A stretch of DNA of 9,901 nucleotides, from NCBI GenBank assembly GCA_012513235.1, contig JAAZCO010000033.1, positions 1-9,901 on the forward strand. The letters are read 5' to 3'. The position numbers were made by a program, and so were the translations under genes. Under the pieces are notes generated by a model. It was given only the letters and a program-made list of their open reading frames with translations, had not been told where the DNA came from and did no database searches. Below are positions 1 through 6,886 of the stretch, in pieces. This stretch comes from Gammaproteobacteria bacterium. GTDB taxonomy: Bacteria > Pseudomonadota > Gammaproteobacteria > Pseudomonadales > Pseudomonadaceae. How positions within the stretch are numbered: the first letter of the stretch is position 1; every line of letters begins with the position of its first letter.

Positions 1-49
1 CTTTATAAACGTCCAATACGGTTCAGTTCAACGCTGAACTCTGTGATGT

Positions 50-1333
50 TTAAAGACCAAGACGAACCACTAAGGCGCTGAGGGTCACCAGCACCACCGG
101 CAAGGTCAGCACCACACCGACCTTAAAGTAATAGCCCCAGCTGATTTTGATGTTTTTGCGCGCCAACACATGCAGCCACAACAATGTAGCCAAGCTACCT
201 ATTGGCGTGATTTTCGGCCCCAAGTCGGCACCAATCACATTGGCATACACCATCGCCTGCTGAATAACTCCATCAACATTCGCAGCATCAATCGACAGTG
301 CACCAACCAACACAGTCGGCATGTTATTCATGATGGAAGACAGTAAAGCGGTGAGCAGACCGGTACCCAGAGTGGCCGCCCACAAGCCCTGCGCGGCAAA
401 GATATTTAACAGTTGGGCAATATAATCGGTGAGTCCGGCGTTTTTTAAACCGTAGACCACCAGATACATCCCTAACGAAAACACCACCACTTGCCATGGC
501 GCTTCCTTCAGCACTTTGCTGGTAACGATTACATGCCCTCGCGCAGCAATCAGATAGAGCAACGAGGCGCACACCGCGGCAATCACACTGATCGGCACAC
601 CCAGCGGCTCAATCACAAAGAAGCCCAACAACAATAAGCCCAGCACCCACCAACCCGCCACAAAAGTAGCATGATCACGGATCGCCTCTTTTGGCTGTTT
701 GAGTTCATTCAGGGCATAAGTAGCAGGCACATCTTTACGGAAAAACCAAAGCAACATCGCCAAACTGGCAGCGATACTGACAAAGTTCACCGGTACCATC
801 ACCGCTGCGTACTGATTAAAGCTGAGATTAAAGTAGTCCGCAGAAACGATATTGACCAAATTCGACACCACAAAGGGCAAGCTCGCGGTATCGGCAATAA
901 AGCCTGCTGCCATAACAAACGCTAAGGTGGCCGCCGGAGAAAATCGCAGCGCCAACAGCATGGTCACCACAATTGGTGTAATAATTAACGCGGCACCATC
1001 ATTGGCAAATAACGCCGACACCGCCGCGCCCAACAGCACAATAAAGGCAAACAATTTGCGCCCACTGCCGCCTCCCCAGCGCGCCACATGCAACGCCGCC
1101 CACTCAAAGAAACCGGCCTCATCCAAGAGTAAACTGATGATAATAATGGCAATAAAAGTTGCCGTAGCATTCCAGACAATCTGCCAAACCAGGGCAATAT
1201 CTGAAAGCTCAACCACACCACAGAGCAGCGCCAACAACGCACCAAAAGACGCACTCCAACCTACGCCAAGCCCACGTGGCTGCCAAATAACCAAGACAAT
1301 GGTAACGATAAAAATCAGCAGCGCGATCAGCAT
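50..1333 (-). CDS. arsB: ArsB arsenite/antimonite efflux permease
   Basis: This is an integral inner-membrane pump that exports arsenite and antimonite, driven by the proton gradient alone or by coupling to an ArsA ATPase where one exists. The 427 residues match the usual ArsB length of about 429, and the sequence follows enterobacterial ArsB closely from the N-terminus (LVIWQPRGLGVGWSA) through the conserved FANDGAAL and FIADTASLP blocks to SSIMNNMPTVLVGALSID and DLGPKITPIGSLATLLWLH near the C-terminus. About a dozen hydrophobic segments cover the protein. The ATG at 1331-1333 has a GAGAG ribosome site 7 bases upstream. It lies 36 bases downstream of arsR in the same direction, so the two are almost certainly one ArsR-controlled transcript. 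No arsC, arsA or arsH is present in the window. The gene appears intact. Confidence 0.96.
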   Translation of the reverse strand: MLIALLIFIVTIVLVIWQPRGLGVGWSASFGALLALLCGVVELSDIALVWQIVWNATATFIAIIIISLLLDEAGFFEWAALHVARWGGGSGRKLFAFIVLLGAAVSALFANDGAALIITPIVVTMLLALRFSPAATLAFVMAAGFIADTASLPFVVSNLVNIVSADYFNLSFNQYAAVMVPVNFVSIAASLAMLLWFFRKDVPATYALNELKQPKEAIRDHATFVAGWWVLGLLLLGFFVIEPLGVPISVIAAVCASLLYLIAARGHVIVTSKVLKEAPWQVVVFSLGMYLVVYGLKNAGLTDYIAQLLNIFAAQGLWAATLGTGLLTALLSSIMNNMPTVLVGALSIDAANVDGVIQQAMVYANVIGADLGPKITPIGSLATLLWLHVLARKNIKISWGYYFKVGVVLTLPVVLVTLSALVVRLGL

Positions 1334-1369
1334 GACAAACTCTCAGTAGAGGGAAAGATTTAACAAGGT

Positions 1370-1720
1370 TTAGTTACACACTGGCTGGCTGAGCGGCCCA
1401 CGCTCCATGGCATGCAAACGGCGCAGATCCTCGGCCAACCACTGCTGATTGGCCGCAAGGGTTTGCTGCAAAATACTCATCACCCAAGCCGGTAGTTCAG
1501 GATGCAAACGGTAATACACCCATTGTCCTTGGCGACGGTCCAACAACACACCGCTGCTGCGCAATAACGATAAATGTCGCGAGATCTTTGGCTGACGTTC
1601 TTGCAGGCTTTCGGTCAATTCACAGACACACAACTCGCCTTCACCAGCAATCAACAAAGCAATCCGCACGCGGGTATCATCGGCGAGGCTTTTAAACACT
1701 TCTGTGGGTGTGAACTGCAT
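1370..1720 (-). CDS. arsR: ArsR-family arsenite-responsive repressor
   Basis: This is a winged-helix repressor of the ArsR/SmtB family (116 residues, the normal size) that leaves its operator when As(III) or Sb(III) binds. The recognition region QPKISRHLSLLRSSGVLLDRRQG (split here as QPKISRHLSLLRSSG then VLLDRRQG) covers residues about 43-65. The metal site ELCVCEL supplies Cys31 and Cys33. E. coli ArsR has a third cysteine three residues after the second; here that position is Thr36, while another cysteine sits at the extreme C-terminus (Cys115). The ATG at 1718-1720 is preceded by an AGGGA ribosome site. The gene is first in the arsRB operon and faces away from the gene pair at 1968-4258. 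It is expected to repress its own operon through the palindromes at about 1779-1815. Confidence 0.93.
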   Translation of the reverse strand: MQFTPTEVFKSLADDTRVRIALLIAGEGELCVCELTESLQERQPKISRHLSLLRSSGVLLDRRQGQWVYYRLHPELPAWVMSILQQTLAANQQWLAEDLRRLHAMERGPLSQPVCN

Positions 1721-1778
1721 AAAATATCCCTAAGCAAAAATAGTGAGTCAATAGTTGAGCTGTAAGCAGAAAAACTAC

Positions 1779-1815
1779 ATACGAAAAATCGTATATATGT
1801 AAAATCAAATATACG
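1779..1815. promoter_or_regulatory. Candidate ArsR operator/promoter region
   Basis: About 58 bases upstream of arsR is a perfect inverted repeat, ATACGA at 1779-1784 and TCGTAT at 1789-1794 with a 4-base AAAA centre. Overlapping it is a second perfect pair, CGTATAT at 1790-1796 and ATATACG at 1809-1815, with a 12-base spacer. The stretch is strongly AT-rich, and on the minus strand TTAATC followed 18 bases later by TATATA could be a weak sigma-70 promoter. A palindrome in this position in front of arsR is the expected location of the autoregulatory operator. The exact binding half-sites are inferred, not demonstrated. Confidence 0.5.
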
Positions 1816-1875
1816 GATTAATGAGAAGAGTGTAAAGGGTGGATGGGCTTAAGGAGAGAGACATAGCAGGTAACG

Positions 1876-1905
1876 TTGGTAGCCGTCTGATGACACTGAT
1901 ATTAT
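1876..1905 (+). promoter_or_regulatory. Candidate sigma-70 promoter for the DUF2388-DUF4105 pair
   Basis: A -35-like TTGGTA at 1876-1881 is followed after 18 bases by a -10-like TATTAT at 1900-1905. The predicted start near 1912 would give a leader of roughly 55 bases before the ATG at 1968. The leader contains a short stem, TCGG at 1920-1923 and CCGA at 1928-1931, followed by an AT-rich tract, which is too weak to call a terminator. The match is moderate and other promoters are possible. Confidence 0.35.
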
Positions 1906-1967
1906 GAGCACTAACAGTCTCGGCTCGCCGAAATTTTATTGTGTGCACCTTCTATAAGGATACTTTT

Positions 1968-2285
1968 ATGCAGCGCGTTTCTCTTTTCATCGCAGCAGGC
2001 CTATTGAGCTTCGCCGGCGCTGTATCAGCCAGCAGTTTTATTGCCTCCACCGACACGATTGGCAGCTCATTAGCCAATACGTCCGAGAGCACCAGCGACG
2101 CTACGTCGAACATTGGCAATGACAAAGTTATCCTTGCCGCCAAAGGTGATGCTGCGAGTTTTGTCGGTAGTGCCGGTGAGTTGCGTGGTGTGAACCTAGA
2201 AGCTGCTCTGAGCCACATTCGTCAACAACTACCGACCCTTGAGGCGACTGATATGCAATTGGCCGAGGCTATCCTCGCTCTTTGA
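1968..2285 (+). CDS. DUF2388 (TIGR02448) small exported protein
   Basis: This 105-residue protein matches my knowledge of the DUF2388/TIGR02448 family, small secreted proteins of unknown function found mainly in Pseudomonas-like bacteria (some databases label them holin, without clear support). It begins with a signal peptide, a hydrophobic stretch ending at AVSA-S near residue 20. Family-like blocks follow: SFIASTDT, then NDKVILAAKGDAASFVGS with a GELRG segment, and the C-terminal LQLAEAILAL-like ending (here MQLAEAILAL). I chose the ATG at 1968 because AAGGA lies 7 bases before it and the signal peptide starts there; an upstream in-frame start at 1941 has no comparable site. The stop overlaps the possible TTG start of the next gene, so the two are probably co-translated and may work together in the periplasm. 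Confidence 0.8.
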   Translation: MQRVSLFIAAGLLSFAGAVSASSFIASTDTIGSSLANTSESTSDATSNIGNDKVILAAKGDAASFVGSAGELRGVNLEAALSHIRQQLPTLEATDMQLAEAILAL

Positions 2286-4258
2286 GTGACCTTGGATGGA
2301 AACAGCAGATGCTAGCTGCCTATGCACTGCTCTTCAGCCTCTTGCTGCTAACCGCCCCGCCTGCAGAGGCGGCTCTGCGGTTACAGCTTGAGCAGCAACA
2401 ATTAACAGAAGATCAACTGCACGCCTCCCAGCAATTGCTGGATGAGGTGCTTACAGTCTTGCCGCCAAGGATGGTCGAGCAACTGGATCTGACAGTACCG
2501 GTCAGCTGGAGTCAGCGTCTGCCGGATAACGTGATCGGCCGTGCCAGCACTAGCGGCAAAATCATGCTGAATCACCGCTGGCTGCCGGATCTTCTCTCCG
2601 GCAGCGACACCCAGAATATCCTTGGACGCCAGCACCCCACTCTACGCACCGAGCTCAAAGCGACGCTCATTCATGAACTCGCACACCTGTATGACCGTGG
2701 GCGTTTCTGGCTAACCGATGAGCGCCGGCTGCTGCAGCACTGCCGTACGCGCGAGCGCGTCCAAGGTCATATCGGCCTGCCCAGCGAGTGCCGAGGCCAG
2801 AGCAACAGGCAATTTACCCTCAGCGACGCACCCCGTTGGCTGGATCTGGCGGGCTGGCAGCAGCAGGTCGGCAAGCGTGGGCTACGCGATGCAGATAATT
2901 TCCAACAGCTGCGCAGCCCCGACACCTACGAACTCCACAATCCACAGGAGTTTATGGCGGTCAATCTAGAGTATTTTCTGCTGGATCCGCAGTACGCTTG
3001 CCGCCGCCCAGCTTTAGCCGATTATCTGCAAGCGCATTTTGCCTGGGCTCCCGCGCACAGCCAGCAGTGTGCAACGCAACTCCCCTATTTAAATGCACGT
3101 CTGGACAGCAACCAACCAGCGCTGACCTGGCTCGATCCGCAACGTATTTATCAGGTGCATTATCTACTGGCTGAACCCGATGCAAGCTGGGCAGGTCGTT
3201 GGGGCCACAGCATGTTACGGCTGGTGATTTGTGCTCCGGGGCGAACGCCCGGACCGGAGTGCCTGCTGGATCTAGAGCACCACCTAGTGCTGTCCTTCCG
3301 CGCCTTTGTCGATGATGTGCAGCTATCCAGCTGGGATGGTTTGATGGGCAATTACCCATCCCGCCTGTTCCTGCTGCCGCTGCAAAAGGTAGTGGATGAA
3401 TACACCCAGCTTGAACTGCGTGCTCTCAGCTCCGTTCCCCTACGGCTGGATGCCCAAGCCCGTAATCGGCTGGCTCAACAGGCCACTGCCCTGCACTGGA
3501 GTTATGACGGCACCTATTATTTCGTGAGCAACAACTGTGCAGTGGAAACCCTGAAGTTACTGCGCAGCGGCAGTGCCTTGCCCCAACTCCAGAGCCTCGA
3601 CAGTCAGACCCCAACCGGTCTGCTGGCACTGCTCCACGCTCGCGGACTGGCTGACCTGCAACCCTTGCAAGACCGTCAAGCAGCGCTACGCCAAGGCTAC
3701 TACTTCGACTCCTACCGCGAACGCTACAGCCACATGTTCGAGGTACTACGCCGCCAGTTACAAATACCCTTTGCACGCTTAGAAGACTGGCTCAGCAGCC
3801 CAGCCAGCAACCGACAAACCTGGTTTGCAGCAGCAAACACCCGCTCCACCGCCGCCTTACTGGTGCTTGAAGAAGCCATTCAGCGTCGGCATGTGCTGGA
3901 AATACAACAGGATCTCAAACTGCGCTTTCTGTCAAAGGATGCGCCACCAGAGTTGACCGAAGCCGCGCAGGTGATGCAGGGACTACTGAGTAGCAGCAGC
4001 TTTTTGAGCCGCCCCGGAGGGCTGTTGAGCGAAGGCTATGGTTTGCCGCAACCACAGGAGTCACAGCAATTTCTCAAAACTGCCACAGCCCGACAGCAGA
4101 TGTTACTGACGAGCGCTGAAGATCTGGAACAGCGCCTGCTCTCTCTGATGAGTGCAGAACAGCGCCAGCAACTGGACGCGACCGGTGCCAATATCAACTT
4201 GCTCACACGGCAATTGCGACAGCTGCACAGCGAGTCTGGCGGCATTCAGCTGCCATGA
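2282..4258 (+). CDS. Exported DUF4105 (Lnb N-terminal-like) protein with HExxH motif
   Basis: This large exported protein of up to 658 residues starts with a hydrophobic signal sequence ending around residue 30 (PPAEA-A). Two modules are visible. The first has HELAH at 131-135 followed by PQEFMAVNLEYF at about 221-232; Glu223 could be a third zinc ligand, as in gluzincins. The second resembles DUF4105 (Lnb N-terminal periplasmic domain), with WGHSMLRL around His309 and YYFVSNNCAVET around Cys419, an arrangement that suggests a papain-like Cys/His site. The remainder is helical and Gln/Leu-rich. The frame opens with TTG at 2282, overlapping the preceding stop. An ATG at 2309 has GGA about 8 bases upstream and still leaves the hydrophobic core of a signal peptide, though without its Lys7, so the start is uncertain. 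A periplasmic peptidase role on protein or peptidoglycan is inference; the substrate is unknown. Confidence 0.82.
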   Translation: MSDLGWKQQMLAAYALLFSLLLLTAPPAEAALRLQLEQQQLTEDQLHASQQLLDEVLTVLPPRMVEQLDLTVPVSWSQRLPDNVIGRASTSGKIMLNHRWLPDLLSGSDTQNILGRQHPTLRTELKATLIHELAHLYDRGRFWLTDERRLLQHCRTRERVQGHIGLPSECRGQSNRQFTLSDAPRWLDLAGWQQQVGKRGLRDADNFQQLRSPDTYELHNPQEFMAVNLEYFLLDPQYACRRPALADYLQAHFAWAPAHSQQCATQLPYLNARLDSNQPALTWLDPQRIYQVHYLLAEPDASWAGRWGHSMLRLVICAPGRTPGPECLLDLEHHLVLSFRAFVDDVQLSSWDGLMGNYPSRLFLLPLQKVVDEYTQLELRALSSVPLRLDAQARNRLAQQATALHWSYDGTYYFVSNNCAVETLKLLRSGSALPQLQSLDSQTPTGLLALLHARGLADLQPLQDRQAALRQGYYFDSYRERYSHMFEVLRRQLQIPFARLEDWLSSPASNRQTWFAAANTRSTAALLVLEEAIQRRHVLEIQQDLKLRFLSKDAPPELTEAAQVMQGLLSSSSFLSRPGGLLSEGYGLPQPQESQQFLKTATARQQMLLTSAEDLEQRLLSLMSAEQRQQLDATGANINLLTRQLRQLHSESGGIQLP

Positions 4259-4368
4259 GATGGTTGCAAATATGAAACTGAAACGTTACAGCCACGCTTA
4301 AGATATCTCAGCGCCATACCCAGGCCACTGCCAGCGCTGGCGATCATTACGCGGTTATGTTTTGGCAT
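4246..4368 (-). pseudogene. Relic of short-chain dehydrogenase N-terminus
   Basis: Starting from an ATG at 4366-4368, the minus strand reads a 40-residue peptide beginning MPKHNRVMIASAGSGLG and continuing MALRYLKRGCNVSVS. This matches the start of short-chain dehydrogenases/reductases: a first beta strand, a glycine loop resembling TGASSGLG, then helix 1 and the second strand. The usual Thr-Gly of the loop has become Ala-Ser, and helix 1 appears one or two residues short. The similarity stops near 4285, and the frame ends inside the 3' end of the DUF4105 gene. No NAD-binding completion, catalytic Tyr-x-x-x-Lys or substrate region exists, so this is a dead 5' fragment. The family assignment rests on about 30 residues. 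Confidence 0.5.
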
Positions 4369-4404
4369 TGCTGATTTGCCCAAGGATATTGTTTTTATAG
4401 GGGA

Positions 4405-4593
4405 TTATAATAGGCAAGATAATAAGGCATAACTTGATAAAGTATGCCCAATGCTTAGTGGAGCGTGACAATCAAGCAGATCGGCGCAGAACCCCTCGCC
4501 TTTGTAACGGATCGGCTGGTCAGACACCACCGTAAAGTCATCAAACTTGGCTTCAAGACGGGGATTGTCGAGAAAACCAACCTTGATTTCCAT
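4405..4593 (-). pseudogene. Relic of OsmC/YcaO-type protein N-terminus
   Basis: The first 34 residues of this 62-residue frame (about 4492-4593), beginning MEIKVGFLDNPRLEAKFDDF and including SDQPIRYKGEG, look like the start of the OsmC-domain/YcaO-domain proteins of gammaproteobacteria, which are normally several hundred residues long. After GEG the expected OsmC sequence is lost, and the remaining 28 residues match nothing I know. The rest of the gene is absent, with only 36 bases between this frame and the dehydrogenase relic downstream. No strong ribosome site precedes the ATG. I read this as the stub of a gene removed by a deletion, not as a working small protein. Confidence 0.55.
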
Positions 4594-4659
4594 GTGGTAT
4601 TACCAGAATAGAGAGCGAAAAGAATGGCCGCTATTATCCAGTATTTTTAGGGAAGTGCT

Positions 4660-4854
4660 GTGAACAGGTGGAAATTAAGTAAACCCATGATGGCAGGCGG
4701 CAAAATAGATGTGATAACTTACCTCCTCTCCGTTGCCATACTGCCATTGACTATGACGGTCTATCTCGCGAATTTCAGGCCTAATGTCAACCCAGAAGAA
4801 CGCAAAGATATACTCAGGAGCTATCAAAAACACCTTGGTCTAAAAATTATTTAA
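4660..4854 (+). CDS. Small single-span membrane protein, unknown function
   Basis: This 64-residue frame starts with GTG at 4660-4662, preceded by AGGGAAG (4649-4655) at a good ribosome-site distance. The N-terminus is basic (NRWKLSKP), followed by one hydrophobic segment at about residues 18-39 (VITYLLSVAILPLTMTVYLA) and a charged tail (NPEERKDILRSYQKHLG). That pattern predicts one membrane span with the N-terminus in the cytoplasm by the positive-inside rule. I do not recognise the family. It stands alone, pointing away from the adjacent gene relics and converging on the minus-strand operon. The start signal and the composition support a real gene, but a short chance frame cannot be excluded. 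Confidence 0.45.
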   Translation: MNRWKLSKPMMAGGKIDVITYLLSVAILPLTMTVYLANFRPNVNPEERKDILRSYQKHLGLKII

Positions 4855-4926
4855 CAACTGAGGCACAGCATGATGTTAAGAGGTACGGATGTCACACAGA
4901 GACTGTGCTTAACTGCCTGCGAAAAG

Positions 4927-4967
4927 GCTCCTAACGACTTAAAATAATTTTTTGGGTCGTTAGGAGC
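4927..4967 (-). terminator. 12-bp perfect inverted repeat, probable operon terminator
   Basis: GCTCCTAACGAC at 4927-4938 is matched perfectly by GTCGTTAGGAGC at 4956-4967 around a 17-base AT-rich centre. On the minus strand the stem is followed by CTTTTC, a short T tract, and it lies 113 bases beyond the stop of the ATPase gene, so it could end the minus-strand operon. The long loop and short T tract make it a poor standard terminator. It could instead be a protein-binding site or a border of the inserted block. Confidence 0.45.
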
Positions 4968-5080
4968 AAAATATCCAGATAAACTTGTCTAGCTATACTT
5001 TAAGGCAAACGCCTAGATCTTCGAGAAACCAGTAGGACCATCAAGCAAATATTCCGTAACAGCATAATATTATGGAGCAT

Positions 5081-6886
5081 CTACTTTTCATTCATATACG
5101 GATAAAAACCTACTCTTCCTTCAGTCTCAATTCCCGTAAATTCAATAGGAAAAAGGCGTGTTGCAATATCATCTTTTATGGGTTCATTTTCCAATACTAT
5201 AACTTGTCCAGGACCACTCCAATTAGCTAGCCAATGATAAAATGAATCTCGGACGATGACGGGTGAAACCGTTATATCAGACAAATTCACAGGATCAGAA
5301 TAAGATTTAATTGGAGAGTCTAAAACCACTACTCCCATGTGAGGATAGTTCTGCTCCATTGCATGCTGCATAAGTGCCACAGTCATTGCCGATAAAAATA
5401 TAGCACGCTTTCCCGCACCATATGTGAGTCTAGGACGACCATCAATACTGATATCACACTCTTCAGCAATCAATTCAACAGTTTTAAGCGCATTAAATCC
5501 CCAAGAGTTTAAAAGTTCTTTAGTAATTTCACCTATTCTAACGGCATCAACATCTGCATGTCTTTTGGGAGATTTTACTTTTTTGGCTGGCAACAGCCCT
5601 TTAACTCTTTCATGTTCAGCCTTTAATCTATCTATTTCTTCAAATAGCTTAATTTGAGCAACATATTCTGTACGCGCTTCTGCTAATTCTTTAGGGTCTG
5701 CACTGAACTCTGATTTACTATTAAACAACTCTGTTTTCTCTTGCTTTGAAACCTTACTAAATTCAACCTCAAGTTCCTCTACTTCTTTGGTAAATTCTAA
5801 AATAAGAGTATTCTCTCTATCTAAAGAAACCTTTAATCCGTTTCTTAAAGAATCTATTTTTTTTGCTTCTGCTTCCATTGCTATACGCTGTTTACTTGCG
5901 GTACCAGATGCAATAATAGCCATATCAACCTGTTCTTCAACTGAAGTACCACATAGCAAACAAGGCTGGCTAGAAATAGTCTCAAATACTGCAATTCCAT
6001 CACCTATCGCACGTAGCCGACTTAGATCATTAGAATATTTCTCATCTAGTAATGTGAACCTTGAAGCCATTAACATAGATTGGCTTAACTTTGATTCTGC
6101 ATTCTTTAGAGAGCTAAATATTTCATTGAATGAATTTCGAATAGTACGTAGTTTTAATGATCTTTCAAACTGCTGTTTAGAAAGCACATCTAAGGTACTG
6201 TCAACTTTTAACAATGCATTTTGAACTTCAGATCTATTATCTGTCTTTGGTAGATGAAAATTTACGCGTTCTAAGTCTCGTTCGATAGCCTCTATTAAAG
6301 TACTTAATTTAATTTTCTCATCTTTCGTTTGAGCAAGTACAAAACTTGCGTCATCTTGCCCCGTAAGAAAGACATAAAAGGCAGCTTTTCTTTGAGTTTT
6401 CTCTGTTGGAGTACCAGTAGTAGACTCTTCACTAATCATAGTAGGCTGAGATAAAAGACACCAATGTCGCAAGTCTCCGCCTGTCACAGGACCACGCTTT
6501 GATAAAGTGCGTAAGATCAATTTATCCTTTGCGCCAGACAGCCCTACCAACAACTGCCCTATTTCACCAAGCAAAGGTTCTTCATTAATAATATCTTGAA
6601 TCCCACTAGGGTATACTTCAGCACCTCCACCAAAAATTGACCGTCTAATGGTATATACATCACCTTCTGCAGTATTTAACTCCAGATAAAGACTGTCATA
6701 ACCCTTACTTTGCGGAATCTCCTTTGGGATTTTATCTCCTCCAAGCAGATACCAAAGACAGTCTCGAATATATGACTTACCTGTATCACTAGGACCTCGT
6801 ACAAGAGTCGCACTACGCCTAAAGTCAATATCAGCGTCCGGTTGATTCATCCCTTTTGAAACCAATTTAGTTAAAACTATTGCCAT
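5081..6886 (-). CDS. ABC-3C system Rad50/SMC-like ABC ATPase
   Basis: This 601-residue protein is a cytoplasmic ABC ATPase of the RecN/Rad50/SMC-like kind, with a head split by a coiled-coil arm. Walker A is GPSDTGKS at 31-38. The helical middle (about 190-430) carries PCLLCG with Cys309 and Cys312 near its centre, like the zinc-hook CxxC of Rad50. A signature-like segment, LTYGAGKRAIFLSA (about 488-501), precedes the Walker B strand VVVLDSP with Asp523. The residue after Asp523 is Ser, where most ABC ATPases have a catalytic Glu, and the final strand reads VIVLENEP where a switch His would be expected. The start ATG overlaps the upstream stop by one base (TAATG), and AAGGA lies about 10 bases upstream. 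It is the last gene of the operon. By the ABC-3C model it would sense invading nucleic acid or nucleoprotein and drive the associated effector; that role is inferred. Confidence 0.85.
   Translation of the reverse strand: MAIVLTKLVSKGMNQPDADIDFRRSATLVRGPSDTGKSYIRDCLWYLLGGDKIPKEIPQSKGYDSLYLELNTAEGDVYTIRRSIFGGGAEVYPSGIQDIINEEPLLGEIGQLLVGLSGAKDKLILRTLSKRGPVTGGDLRHWCLLSQPTMISEESTTGTPTEKTQRKAAFYVFLTGQDDASFVLAQTKDEKIKLSTLIEAIERDLERVNFHLPKTDNRSEVQNALLKVDSTLDVLSKQQFERSLKLRTIRNSFNEIFSSLKNAESKLSQSMLMASRFTLLDEKYSNDLSRLRAIGDGIAVFETISSQPCLLCGTSVEEQVDMAIIASGTASKQRIAMEAEAKKIDSLRNGLKVSLDRENTLILEFTKEVEELEVEFSKVSKQEKTELFNSKSEFSADPKELAEARTEYVAQIKLFEEIDRLKAEHERVKGLLPAKKVKSPKRHADVDAVRIGEITKELLNSWGFNALKTVELIAEECDISIDGRPRLTYGAGKRAIFLSAMTVALMQHAMEQNYPHMGVVVLDSPIKSYSDPVNLSDITVSPVIVRDSFYHWLANWSGPGQVIVLENEPIKDDIATRLFPIEFTGIETEGRVGFYPYMNEK

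Noticed and set aside
21..40. Hairpin GTTCAG/CTGAAC downstream of arsB
   Set aside because: The stem is only 6 bp, has competing pairings and is not followed by a T run on the minus strand, so I did not call a terminator.
852..1349. Long plus-strand open frame opposite arsB
   Set aside because: It is the complement of a well-conserved arsB gene; the predicted protein is low-complexity (Ala/Asn/Thr-rich) with no recognisable domain or ribosome site.
2961..3359. Minus-strand open frame of 132 codons inside the DUF4105 gene
   Set aside because: The plus-strand frame has clear domain motifs across this stretch; the opposite product is Arg/Ala/Pro-rich with no motif, as expected of a shadow frame in GC-richer coding DNA.
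4330..4341. 12-bp palindrome GCCAGCGCTGGC after the DUF4105 gene
   Set aside because: It has no loop and no T tract, and falls in the glycine-loop codons of the dehydrogenase relic, so a terminator role is unlikely.
4863..4908. GCACAG and CTGTGC inverted pair downstream of the small membrane-protein gene
   Set aside because: Short arms, an internal competing CACAG/CTGTG stem and no T tract; compatible with chance.
4927..4967. Possible integron attC site
   Set aside because: CCTAAC and GTTAGG look like attC core halves, but the required R and Y end bases of RYYYAAC/GTTRRRY do not fit, no integrase is present, and neighbouring genes are not arranged as cassettes.
5787..6224. Plus-strand open frame of 145 codons opposite the ATPase coiled-coil arm
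   Set aside because: It is antisense to the helical arm of the ATPase; the Ser/Phe-rich content is the usual complement of Glu/Lys-rich coding sequence.
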